Assembly: GCA_016213945.1 (NCBI GenBank) | Contig: JACQZF010000065.1 | Location: 1 to 33,991 of the forward strand | DNA: 33,991 bases | From: Nitrospirota bacterium | Lineage (GTDB): Bacteria > Nitrospirota > Thermodesulfovibrionia > UBA6902 | Direction: 5' to 3' | In this document: positions 23,342 to 31,000 of the stretch, piece after piece | How the letters are laid out: every line of letters begins with the position of its first letter | How positions within the stretch are numbered: position 1 is the first letter of the stretch | Position numbers and translations under genes: made by a program | Notes under the pieces: model-generated | Databases searched by the model: none | The model's input: the letters and a program-made list of their open reading frames with translations, nothing else | What the model was told of the DNA's origin: nothing

Positions 23342-24123
23342 GATCTACCCCCCATATTTTTTACAAATTCTCCGCCGAGAAGAAATATACACGAGATATA
23401 ATACATCCATAAAAGGAAAAGTATAAACGTCGTCAATGACCCGTATATCGCGCCTATATAAGAGACATTTTTAACGACCCATGTGAAAAAGTGTTTTGCA
23501 AGCTCCCATAAGACAGTCACAAGAAGCGCGCCTGCAAAAGCATCTTTCATCGGGATCTTTCCCTTCGGGACGATCTTATAAACGGCGGCAAAACTTAACA
23601 GTACAAGCAGAAACGGGGCAATGTATTTTAAAAAAATACCCGGCTGATATCCGAAAAAATTTATGGGAGTGCCGGCGAAGGAACTCAACGTAAAAGCTAA
23701 AAACAGAAAAACTATCACAAGAGTCACTATGATAAAAGTCGAGCATATGAATAAAAGGAAGTGTCTCCTTTTGGGTACTTTAAATATTACATCCATTGCG
23801 CGCTCTATTGAATGAAAAAGCTGAATGGAAAGAAAGGCATAAATGATAAGCGTTATCCAGCTTATGCCCCTGAAAGTAATAACGTTTCTCAGTTCATTTG
23901 TGATCCCTGAAGTAACAGACGGAAAAAAACTGATCAGCCTTGTAAGGGAAAACCGGTAAACATCTTCATTCACCCCCATAATGTGCCCGTAGAGCGCAAT
24001 AATGAGAAGACTTAAAGGCACCAGCGACATAATGAGAAAATATGCTATTGACGCAGCCAGATAAAAACATTCATCCCTGAAAAATGCCGTCACGCTTTTG
24101 CCGAAAGCCTTAATCAGATACAT
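23338..24123 (-). CDS. yihY: YihY/BrkB family inner-membrane protein
   Basis: A 261-aa polytopic protein with about six membrane helices: IAYFLIMSLVPLSLLIIALYG (28-48), ISWITLIIYAFLSIQLF, LLFICSTFIIVTLVIVFLFLA, YIAPFLLVLLSFAAVYKIV, AFAGALLVTVLWELAKHFF and TFILFLLWMYYISCIFLLGGEFV. The family marks are FSLTRLISFFP near the first loop, KGKIPMKDAFAGALLVTVLWEL, and the terminal YISCIFLLGGEF. Members were once named RNase BN and are now regarded as membrane proteins of unknown or transport-related function. GGAGACTT precedes ATG 24123, nine bases after the der stop, so der, yihY and the small gene form one operon. Confidence 0.9.
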   Translation of the reverse strand: MYLIKAFGKSVTAFFRDECFYLAASIAYFLIMSLVPLSLLIIALYGHIMGVNEDVYRFSLTRLISFFPSVTSGITNELRNVITFRGISWITLIIYAFLSIQLFHSIERAMDVIFKVPKRRHFLLFICSTFIIVTLVIVFLFLAFTLSSFAGTPINFFGYQPGIFLKYIAPFLLVLLSFAAVYKIVPKGKIPMKDAFAGALLVTVLWELAKHFFTWVVKNVSYIGAIYGSLTTFILFLLWMYYISCIFLLGGEFVKNMGGRS

Positions 24124-24132
24124 AAGTCTCCG

Positions 24133-25440
24133 TTACTTCTTTTTCTCTCTGACATAAATCTCTACAGGGACACCCTTGAAGGAAAACCGCTCTCTCAACC
24201 TGCTTTCAAGAAATCTGATATACTGTGCCTTTATCCCTTCCTTGAAGTTTGTGAATACCACAAAACCGGGAGGGCTTGTCTTTATCTGTGTAATATAAGA
24301 TATCTTGACCTGCCTGCCCTTGTACATTGGCGGCTCCTTTGACGAAAGCGCCTTGCCGAGGAATTCATTCAGCTCATGCGTATCGATTCTCTTCGCCCCT
24401 TCCGCGATAATACTGTCTACAAGAGGGAAAAGATTCGTGACCCTTTGTTTGTTCATTGCGGATATAGTTAAGGCGGGGGCATACCTCATGAACCACAACT
24501 TTTGATAAACCTGCTCTTCAAAATTCTTCAACAACAAATCGGTCTTATCTACAAGGTCCCATTTGTTCAGAAGAATGACCGCTCCTTTTTTCGCTTCAAA
24601 TACGAGTCCGGCAATTTTCTGGTCCAGTTCAACAACCCCTTCAGAAGCGTCAAGAACGATCAGGGCAACGTCGCAGTCCTCGATATTTTTTAAAGTCCGA
24701 AGGAATGAGTATCTTTCAACTGTCTCCGCCATCCTGCCCTTCCTGCGTATCCCCGCCGTGTCAACGATGACATATTTTTTTTTGTAATAGGAACAAACTG
24801 AATCCACCGCGTCCCTTGTTGTCCCGGGCACGGGGCTGACAATCATCCTCTCCTTGCCAAGCAGGGAATTGACAAGGGTTGATTTCCCAACATTCGGCCT
24901 GCCCACAATCGCGATCTTCGGATAATCGGTATCTTCCTCGGAAACGGAAGGAAGCTGCGATACAATACTGTCCATGAATTCTTCAAAGCCGTAGCCGTTT
25001 AGCGCGGAGACCGGCAGCGGCTCCACGCCGAGTGAATAAAAATCATAAAGGGCCTTTTCCTTTTTGGGGCCGTCTATCTTATTAACAACATAAAAAACCC
25101 TTTTGCCGTATTGCCTCAGTTTATCAATCAACTCGGCATCCAGCGGAAGAACCCCGCTTTCAGCGTCCAGCAGCAGAAGAATAATGTCCGCTTCCTCAGC
25201 GGCAAGAAGAAGCTGTTTGTTGACCTGCCTGCCGATGTCCTCATCAGGCTCATGCTGAAAGCCCCCTGTATCGACAAGCAGGAAAGACTTATCTTCCCAT
25301 GAAGCCTGCCCGTAGAGCCTGTCCCTTGTTATCCCGGGAACGTCTTCTATGACGGCAAGCCGCTTGCGCACCATCCGGTTAAAAAGCGTGGACTTCCCTA
25401 CATTCGGTCTTCCGACAATCGCGACAATTGGTCTCGCCAT
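24133..25440 (-). CDS. der: Ribosome assembly GTPase Der (EngA)
   Basis: A 435-aa protein with two tandem GTPase domains, diagnostic of Der, which acts in 50S subunit maturation. G domain 1 begins IVGRPNVGKST (8-18) with DTGGF and NKID; G domain 2 begins AIVGRPNVGKSTLVN (about 177) with DTAGIRRKGR and NKWD. The C-terminal KH-like domain (about 355-435: YKGRQVKISYITQIKTSPPG, RFLESRLRERFSFKGVPVEI) is complete, and the length is normal for the family. It is divergent from the ompA-like gene across the region 25441-25783. Confidence 0.97.
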   Translation of the reverse strand: MARPIVAIVGRPNVGKSTLFNRMVRKRLAVIEDVPGITRDRLYGQASWEDKSFLLVDTGGFQHEPDEDIGRQVNKQLLLAAEEADIILLLLDAESGVLPLDAELIDKLRQYGKRVFYVVNKIDGPKKEKALYDFYSLGVEPLPVSALNGYGFEEFMDSIVSQLPSVSEEDTDYPKIAIVGRPNVGKSTLVNSLLGKERMIVSPVPGTTRDAVDSVCSYYKKKYVIVDTAGIRRKGRMAETVERYSFLRTLKNIEDCDVALIVLDASEGVVELDQKIAGLVFEAKKGAVILLNKWDLVDKTDLLLKNFEEQVYQKLWFMRYAPALTISAMNKQRVTNLFPLVDSIIAEGAKRIDTHELNEFLGKALSSKEPPMYKGRQVKISYITQIKTSPPGFVVFTNFKEGIKAQYIRFLESRLRERFSFKGVPVEIYVREKKK

Positions 25441-25640
25441 TTTGCTCCACCTGGGTGAGGATTCTGCTGCCGCAACCTTGCAGGTTACGATTTTATTAAC
25501 TGAAAAATTATTCCAAAGGCAGGCTGAAGCCTGCTGTTACTTAATAAGTCATCATCAAATTTACAGAGAGACTAATTATAGCATAAGGCAACAAGCAGAG
25601 AATTCAACCTCCAATCACAGGGTTTGTTTCATATCTTTTT
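25441..25640. other. Non-coding gap with two small repeat hairpins
   Basis: I see no gene here. It holds a perfect hairpin GCAGGC-TGAA-GCCTGC (25519-25534) and, 40 bp before it, a second short dyad around AACCTTGCAGGTT (about 25476). Both look like degenerate REP-type intergenic repeats. The der upstream region begins here and the promoter of the following ompA-like gene comes just after. Confidence 0.5.
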
Positions 25641-25669
25641 TTGACAAACTGTTTTTATTGTGATATAAA
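25641..25669 (+). promoter_or_regulatory. Near-consensus sigma70 promoter for the OmpA-family gene
   Basis: TTGACA (25641-25646) and TATAAA (25664-25669) are separated by exactly 17 bp, with a TGN extension (TGA at 25661) before the -10. Transcription would begin near 25676, giving a leader of about 108 nt to the preferred ATG. It is the strongest promoter-like sequence in the window and fits an abundant outer-membrane protein. Confidence 0.7.
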
Positions 25670-25783
25670 ATTTGCAATCAATCTGATTTAACGACTTCAA
25701 AAAAATAAACAATTAATTTTAACAGGCAGGAGGGAAACATGCTTAAAGTTCCTAAAAACATTTCATCAGAAAAGGAGTGCATA

Positions 25784-27097
25784 ATGAGAATTATTTTCAA
25801 GTTCATCGCTGTTGCAATTATAATGTTGCTGACAGCCCTTCCAAACTCCTCCGCGGCTGAAAATAAAGCCGGCGCGGTCACATTTAATCCTAATATAGGC
25901 GGATATGTTTTTGGGGGGGACCAGGATATCAAGAACAGCTTAGTTTATGGCTTAGGGTTAGGATACAATTTAACTGAAAACTGGGGAGTTGAGGGTAATT
26001 TCAACTACGTTAATACAAAATCAAAATTGGCGGGGAAGGAAGATGTTGAGGCTTATCTTTACCGCATAGACGGACTTTACCACTTTATGCCGGACAAAAA
26101 ATTCGTTCCATATCTCGCTTTGGGTATGGGCGCTATCACAATTAATGGCGCGGTTAAAGATGACGGAACAGATCCTTTATTAAATTACGGTGGAGGTATT
26201 AAGTATTTTCTTAACCAAAATTTTGCAATACGCGGCGATGTTCGTCACATTATTGTTAAATACGATAATGAATTTAAGAATCTGATTTATACAATGGGGC
26301 TTACATACATGTTCGGCGGCGAAGAGAAAAAAGAAGCTGTGCCGCCCGCACCTGCGCCATCACAGCCTAAAGACAGCGACGGCGACGGTGTATATGATGA
26401 AATGGATAAATGCCCTGATACACCCAAGGGAGTTGTGGTGGATATGAACGGCTGCCCCAGGGACAGCGACGGCGACGGAGTGCCTGACTATCTCGACAAA
26501 TGCCCTGATACGCCAAAGGGAGTTACAGTAGATATGAACGGTTGCCCCAGGGACAGCGACGGCGACGGAGTGCCTGACTATCTCGACAAATGCCCTGATA
26601 CGCCAATAGGCGCGCCTGTTGACAGTGTCGGCTGTCCGAATGACTCCGACGGTGATGGTGTCTACGATTACTTGGATAAATGCCCCGGTACACCCAAAGG
26701 CATAAAAGTTGACATTAGTGGTTGTCCAATACCCATTACAGAGAAGGTATCCGTTGAACTGCATGTAGAATTTGATACAGGCAGTGCCGCAATAAAATCT
26801 GTTTATGAGGACAATATGCAGAAAGTAGCTAACTTCTTAAAAGCTTATCCCGGCACAGAGGCTGTTATTGAAGGGCATACTGACAACGTTGGCGGAGAGC
26901 AGTACAATCTAAAGCTGTCCCAGAGAAGATCGGAAAGCGTAATGCAGCAACTAATTAAGGAATACGGCATCGATCCTTCCCGTCTAAAGGCAAAGGGTTT
27001 TGGGAAATCACAACCAATTGCAGACAACAATACAAAGGAAGGCAAACAGAAAAACCGCCGTGTGGTTGCAGTTATTTCAACTACGGTAACAAAATAA
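25784..27097 (+). CDS. OmpA-family protein with thrombospondin type 3 repeats
   Basis: I prefer ATG 25784 (AAGGAG seven bases upstream, then a signal peptide MRIIFKFIAVAIIMLLTA...SSAA). An in-frame ATG at 25739 with GGAGGG would add 15 residues. The 437-aa product has an OmpA-type N-terminal beta-barrel (about 28-180: GLGYNLTENWGVEGNFNYV, YLALGMGAI, GGGIKYFLNQNFAIRGDVRH), a Pro-rich hinge, four 30-residue calcium-binding repeats DSDGDGVPDYLDKCPDTP (about 197-316), and a C-terminal OmpA peptidoglycan-binding domain (about 325-437: FDTGSAAIK, IEGHTDNVGGEQYNLKLSQR). It tethers the outer membrane to the cell wall. A strong promoter and terminator make it a single-gene unit. Confidence 0.95.
   Translation: MRIIFKFIAVAIIMLLTALPNSSAAENKAGAVTFNPNIGGYVFGGDQDIKNSLVYGLGLGYNLTENWGVEGNFNYVNTKSKLAGKEDVEAYLYRIDGLYHFMPDKKFVPYLALGMGAITINGAVKDDGTDPLLNYGGGIKYFLNQNFAIRGDVRHIIVKYDNEFKNLIYTMGLTYMFGGEEKKEAVPPAPAPSQPKDSDGDGVYDEMDKCPDTPKGVVVDMNGCPRDSDGDGVPDYLDKCPDTPKGVTVDMNGCPRDSDGDGVPDYLDKCPDTPIGAPVDSVGCPNDSDGDGVYDYLDKCPGTPKGIKVDISGCPIPITEKVSVELHVEFDTGSAAIKSVYEDNMQKVANFLKAYPGTEAVIEGHTDNVGGEQYNLKLSQRRSESVMQQLIKEYGIDPSRLKAKGFGKSQPIADNNTKEGKQKNRRVVAVISTTVTK
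26372..26731 (+). repeat. Four tandem 90-bp repeats encoding TSP3 units
   Basis: Units begin at 26372, 26462, 26552 and 26642, exactly 90 bp apart, each encoding DSDGDG...DKCP.TP and a closing GCP. Stretches of units 1-2 and 2-3 (about 26444-26520 versus 26534-26610) differ in roughly one base, indicating recent unit duplication. The region is vulnerable to copy-number change. Confidence 0.85.
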
Positions 27098-27104
27098 ATC
27101 ACAC

Positions 27105-27152
27105 ATAAACGGGAAGCAAGCCATGGTCGCCTCTGCTTCCCGTTTATTTTAT
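27105..27152 (+). terminator. Rho-independent terminator after the OmpA-family gene
   Basis: A 14-bp near-perfect stem, ATAAACGGGAAGCA paired with TGCTTCCCGTTTAT (27105-27118 and 27134-27147), encloses a 15-nt loop and runs into TTTTATTAT. It lies just after the stop codon and 50 bp before mscL. Confidence 0.85.
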
Positions 27153-27199
27153 TATGAATACCAATAACAACACGATACTCTTCAAAAAAGGAGGAGGAC

Positions 27200-27655
27200 A
27201 TGTTAAAAGAATTTAAAGAATTTGCAATGCGCGGCAGTGTTGTTGATATGGCGGTCGGTATTATTATCGGCGCCGCATTTGGCACCATCGTCAATTCCGC
27301 TGTTGCAGACATGATCATGCCGCCTATAGGTTTATTGCTGGGCAATGTCGATTTCTCAAATCTGTTTTTCGTCTTAAAGCAGGGGGTTCAACCCGGCCCC
27401 TATGCCTCTGTGGCTAATGCCAAAGCAGCGGGTGCAGTCACTATTAACTATGGTGTTTTTTTGAATACTGTCATAAGTTTTATCATTGTCGCTTTTTCCG
27501 TTTTCATTTTGATTAAGGGTCTCAATCATCTTAAAAAGAAAGAAGAGACCCCGCCTCCTGCCCCGTCGACAAAAGAGTGTCCCTACTGTCTTTCAACAAT
27601 TTCAATTAAGGCCGTTCGCTGCGGGCATTGCACCTCTGAGCTGAAAGCAGGATAG
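27200..27655 (+). CDS. mscL: Large-conductance mechanosensitive channel MscL with zinc-ribbon tail
   Basis: A 151-aa protein with a strong AAGGAGGAGG site. The N-terminal helix and TM1 are canonical: [41 protein letters not shown]. The periplasmic loop and TM2 ([27 protein letters not shown]) follow. It acts as an osmotic emergency valve in the inner membrane. The tail differs from E. coli MscL: after a Pro-rich linker it ends in a four-Cys module [23 protein letters not shown] (about 126-148), a rubredoxin/zinc-ribbon-like pair of CxxC motifs facing the cytoplasm. Such tails are known in some MscL proteins. Confidence 0.96.
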   Translation: MLKEFKEFAMRGSVVDMAVGIIIGAAFGTIVNSAVADMIMPPIGLLLGNVDFSNLFFVLKQGVQPGPYASVANAKAAGAVTINYGVFLNTVISFIIVAFSVFILIKGLNHLKKKEETPPPAPSTKECPYCLSTISIKAVRCGHCTSELKAG

Positions 27656-27745
27656 ATTTAAAAGATAAATAACATATCCGCCGGATATCCAGCAGTGATT
27701 ATCGTCACTAATAAATTGCTGTGAAATATCCGAATATATAGATAT

Positions 27746-28483
27746 ATGACAATTGTGCGGATAAATTTTAAATTGACCGTATGGCCTTATACATGGTATA
27801 TTTTTTTAATGATGCAGATGATTTTCATATGCGTATTTTTTTTGTTCTCCATCGCCTCAGCCTCTTCCTACGCGGATATTTACAAATACGTTGATGAAAA
27901 CGGCGTCACCTATTATACAAACGTTCCCCAGGACAAAGATTACAAAAAAATCATAACGGAAAGAAAAGATACTTCGACCCGCGAATACCGCGAATATTAC
28001 GATGAGGTGATACACACCAAGGCGTCTGAATACGGGATAGAGCCTTCGCTTGTAAACGCCATAATCACAGTGGAATCAAACTGGAACTATAATGCGCTGT
28101 CAAACAAGGGGGCCATGGGTCTCATGCAGTTAATGCCTTCGACCGCAAAAGATATGGCAGTGAGTAATCCCTATAATCCAGAGGAAAATATCGAGGGCGG
28201 CATCAGGTATCTCCGTTTCCTGCTCGACAAATTCAATGACGTCCCTCTTGCCCTTGCCGCATATAACGCAGGCCCGAGGACAGTGCAGGAACACGGCGGG
28301 ATCCCGGCAATAACAGAGACGCGGCAATATGTGAAAAAAGTGCTTTCCATTTATCAGGGCAATGCGAACAACAACTTATACAGCAGGCGCGCCCAGATAT
28401 ATAAGGTCACCCTCGAAGACGGGACTGTCCTTTTCACAAACACGCCTTTCGCTTACCAGAACAACAGGGTTTCAAAGTTCTAA
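27746..28483 (+). CDS. SLT-type lytic transglycosylase with DUF4124-like ends
   Basis: A 245-aa exported peptidoglycan hydrolase. A signal/anchor (about 20-42) is followed by a DUF4124-like segment (DIYKYVDENGVTYYTNVP, 44-61) and a goose-type lysozyme/SLT domain (about 86-205). It has the catalytic Glu110 in VESNWNYNALSNKGAMG, then GLMQLMPST and YNAGP. Unusually, a second DUF4124-like strand pair (AQIYKVTLEDGTVLFTNTP) closes the C-terminus. It cleaves MurNAc-GlcNAc bonds, releasing 1,6-anhydro ends. Neither ATG 27746 nor the internal ATGs at 27809 and 27812 has a good ribosome-binding site, so the start is uncertain. Confidence 0.9.
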   Translation: MTIVRINFKLTVWPYTWYIFLMMQMIFICVFFLFSIASASSYADIYKYVDENGVTYYTNVPQDKDYKKIITERKDTSTREYREYYDEVIHTKASEYGIEPSLVNAIITVESNWNYNALSNKGAMGLMQLMPSTAKDMAVSNPYNPEENIEGGIRYLRFLLDKFNDVPLALAAYNAGPRTVQEHGGIPAITETRQYVKKVLSIYQGNANNNLYSRRAQIYKVTLEDGTVLFTNTPFAYQNNRVSKF

Positions 28484-28541
28484 TTCCGTACCTTTAAAAA
28501 AAATCCCCCATGCCGCTACAAAAAATCAGTTAACCACGAGC

Positions 28542-28580
28542 GCGCTGAAATTTTTCATGTATAATATTAAAATTCAGCGC
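28542..28580. repeat. Inverted repeat upstream of nadA
   Basis: GCGCTGAAATTTTT (28542-28555) pairs with AAAATTCAGCGC (28569-28580) with one bulge. The loop contains TGTATAAT, which resembles a -10 box without a good -35. It may be a promoter-associated operator or an intergenic repeat; I cannot tell which. Confidence 0.35.
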
Positions 28581-28619
28581 ACGGAATTTTATTTCTCCGT
28601 GTACTCTGTGCTTTAATAG

Positions 28620-29609
28620 ATGACTATGACAGACAAAGAAATACTGTGTGAACAAATATTAAAACTGAAAGAAAAGCGCAACGCCATCATCCTTGCCCAC
28701 AATTATCAGCGGGAAGAGGTGCAGGACATTGCCGATTACACGGGCGATTCCCTTGAACTATCCCGGAACGCGGCTTCCATAAAATGTGACGTCATCGTAT
28801 TTTGCGGTGTCAATTTCATGGCTGAAAGCGCGTCGATCCTCTCGCCTGACAAAATAGTCCTTCTACCTGAGATAAACGCGGGCTGCCCGATGGCAGACAT
28901 GATCACAGTGGGCAGCGCGAGAAACCTGCGCGCACAGTTTCCCGGCTACGAATATAAAGGCGGATATAAGTATCCTGCGGATTTTACTTTAAGGGACATC
29001 AAGAAACTCCATCCCGGGGTCCCTGTCGTCACTTACGTAAATACCACCGCTGATGTAAAGGCGGAAAGCGACATCTGCTGCACCTCGGCAAACGGCGTGA
29101 AGATAGTTGAGTCGCTTGGGTCCGATAAGGTCATTTGCGTGCCGGACAGGAACCTCTCAGCGTGGATTGCGAAAAATACCAAAAAACAGGTCATCGCATG
29201 GGACGGCTTTTGCCACGTTCATGACAGGGTCATACCAGACGATATAGTTAATGCAAGAAAAGACCATCCTGACGCGCTGGTGCTTGCGCATCCTGAGTGC
29301 AGAATTGAAATCCTTGAAATGGCCGATCATGTCACAAGCACCTCCGGGATGCTCAGGTTTGCGAAATCATCTGAAGCCAGGGAGTTCATCATAGGGACTG
29401 AAACAGGACTTCTTTACAAGCTGAGAGCTGATAATCCTGATAAGACGTTTTACCCTCTGCGAAAGGACATGGTTTGCCCGAACATGAAGAAGACAACCCT
29501 CAAGAGCGTCTTTCATGCGCTCGATACCATGACTTATAAAATAAAGGTCCCTGAAGAGATACGCGTGCCTGCCAAAAGGGCGCTTGACCGGATGCTGGAA
29601 GTAAAGTAG
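28620..29609 (+). CDS. nadA: Quinolinate synthase NadA
   Basis: A 329-aa Fe-S enzyme condensing iminoaspartate with dihydroxyacetone phosphate to quinolinate, for NAD synthesis. Family motifs are clear: AIILAHNYQREEVQDIADY (23-41), CDVIVFCGVNFMAESA, and HPEC. The three cluster-binding Cys are Cys89 (AGCPMADM), Cys153 (SDICCTSAN) and Cys286 (MVCPNMKKTTL). ATG 28620 or ATG 28626 could be used; neither has a clear ribosome-binding site. nadB and nadC are not in the window, and the downstream neighbour is convergent. A weak TTAGTT/AACTAA dyad (29618-29635) follows the stop. Confidence 0.96.
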   Translation: MTMTDKEILCEQILKLKEKRNAIILAHNYQREEVQDIADYTGDSLELSRNAASIKCDVIVFCGVNFMAESASILSPDKIVLLPEINAGCPMADMITVGSARNLRAQFPGYEYKGGYKYPADFTLRDIKKLHPGVPVVTYVNTTADVKAESDICCTSANGVKIVESLGSDKVICVPDRNLSAWIAKNTKKQVIAWDGFCHVHDRVIPDDIVNARKDHPDALVLAHPECRIEILEMADHVTSTSGMLRFAKSSEAREFIIGTETGLLYKLRADNPDKTFYPLRKDMVCPNMKKTTLKSVFHALDTMTYKIKVPEEIRVPAKRALDRMLEVK

Positions 29610-29671
29610 ACGGTTGATTAGTTAGCACAAACTAAAAACGTTTATCTATCAACCAGCCAGATATCATTCCG

Positions 29672-30733
29672 TCACTGATTGATAATCTTCTGAGACATCC
29701 CAACTTTCCTTGTCTTTGCTTCGTTTTCAATCACAAGTCTTAAGACATCTTTTATATCTATATTTTCAGTGCACGCAGTAATGCATCTGCCGCATCCAAC
29801 GCAAAAAGGCTGCCCGATACTTTTCATGGTACGGCAGAATTTATCCATCAGCCTTCGCTGTAATCTCTGATATCCCTGAGGAGAGGAACCATGAAGTCCT
29901 CCTGACATTGTAATATTAAGCATACATGGATCAAAGTCTTTTGCCCCATCACCTATCTCATGACAAACCAGTTCGATCACATCTTCAACTACAAAACAAC
30001 AGTGGCATGTCGGACAGATAGAAGTGCAAGAGGCACAATTGCTGCATTTTACACCCAACATTTCCCACGTCCCGTTTAATTCGAAAATCTTGTCCGCTCT
30101 CTCAAGTATGTCGGAAATGCTGTTAATATTAAGGTCATTGTCGATCATGTTAATGGATCTTGCTGCAACTTCTTCCTTCCTGACCAAGGCTTCATGTCCG
30201 GCATGATCAAGATGTGAAAGATATTCCGTACCCCTGCCGCTGATATCTTCAACTACAAAGTCATTGCCAATGTCTGTAATATATATGTCCGCTCCGGAAT
30301 AAGAAAAAGGACTGCCGTTTACCGAAGTGCAAAAACAGGTTTTCAAGGGGGAATTACAGCCCTGGACAATTATAAGTATGTTGTTTCTTCTCTCAGTGTA
30401 GAATTCATTGTCCTTGACAACCTTGTCCAGCAGAACCAGGCTTTGGGCATCACAGGGCCGCACACCGAACAAAGCTTTTTTCCCGGGTTTCAACCATGTA
30501 TCTTCCCACGGGAAATCGATATAATTTTTCATATTAGGCGGGAAAAGAAATCCTTTGGCCGGCGGTATATAAAAATTGGAATACGGAATTGTTGAAAATT
30601 TATCTTTTTTGAATTCTTTGAATGATACAAATCCGTCCTTGTTTACCGGAACAAATACAGAATACTCCCTGGACATATTCTGCAATAATTTTGCAATATC
30701 ATCTTTATTTAATAGTTTCAAATGCCCTGACAT
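29672..30733 (-). CDS. AsrA/HydB-like 4Fe-4S electron-transfer protein
   Basis: A 353-aa cytoplasmic Fe-S protein. The N-terminal domain has the hallmark FGVRPCDAQSLVLLD (89-103) of the beta-subunit family of sulfhydrogenases and anaerobic sulfite reductase A. Two [4Fe-4S] sites follow. One is Cys230-xx-Cys233-xx-Cys236-xxx-Cys240-Pro, immediately followed by an additional Cys243/245/246. The other is Cys311-xx-Cys314-xx-Cys317-xxx-Cys321, where Thr replaces the usual Pro. Such subunits pass electrons between a catalytic subunit and an NAD(P)H-binding flavoprotein. No partner genes (AsrB-like, hydrogenase large or small subunits) are next to it: nadA is convergent and the diguanylate cyclase divergent. 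The partner is therefore unknown. GGACGGAAGAA precedes ATG 30733. Confidence 0.85.
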   Translation of the reverse strand: MSGHLKLLNKDDIAKLLQNMSREYSVFVPVNKDGFVSFKEFKKDKFSTIPYSNFYIPPAKGFLFPPNMKNYIDFPWEDTWLKPGKKALFGVRPCDAQSLVLLDKVVKDNEFYTERRNNILIIVQGCNSPLKTCFCTSVNGSPFSYSGADIYITDIGNDFVVEDISGRGTEYLSHLDHAGHEALVRKEEVAARSINMIDNDLNINSISDILERADKIFELNGTWEMLGVKCSNCASCTSICPTCHCCFVVEDVIELVCHEIGDGAKDFDPCMLNITMSGGLHGSSPQGYQRLQRRLMDKFCRTMKSIGQPFCVGCGRCITACTENIDIKDVLRLVIENEAKTRKVGMSQKIINQ

Positions 30734-30900
30734 TTCTTCCGTCCCCTAAAACATGCTCGCTCCGTAAATTACAAAAAAGGTAAAAACAATGGAGTAACTG
30801 TCTTACTGAAAGTTATTTTACCAGTTAAATGAAAAAACGCAAGCTTATTATTCTTTTATTGTATGCAGGAGATGAATTTTTACTGTATATATTATATTAT

Positions 30901-30950
30901 TGTTTATCGAACCGGCATGAAAGACATACAGGCCAAAGTTCGATAAAACA
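30901..30950. promoter_or_regulatory. Inverted repeat in the divergent gap before the diguanylate cyclase
   Basis: TGTTTATCGAAC (30901-30912) faces GTTCGATAAAACA (30938-30950), complementary apart from one extra base, separated by 25 bp. It sits about 50 bp before ATG 31001 within a 267-bp AT-rich divergent region and could be an operator. No protein can be assigned to it. Confidence 0.35.
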
Positions 30951-31000
30951 TTATTCCTTCAAAAGTAGCTTATTAACAGCAAAGGATTATTACTAAGGAC

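Noticed and set aside
26372-26731. Possible CRISPR-like array
   Set aside because: The 90-bp units are contiguous, encode calcium-binding repeats in frame and have no unique spacers.
26360-26764. Minus-strand frame with repeated segments at the TSP3 repeats
   Set aside because: Its internal repetition simply reflects the 90-bp repeats of the plus-strand OmpA-family gene.
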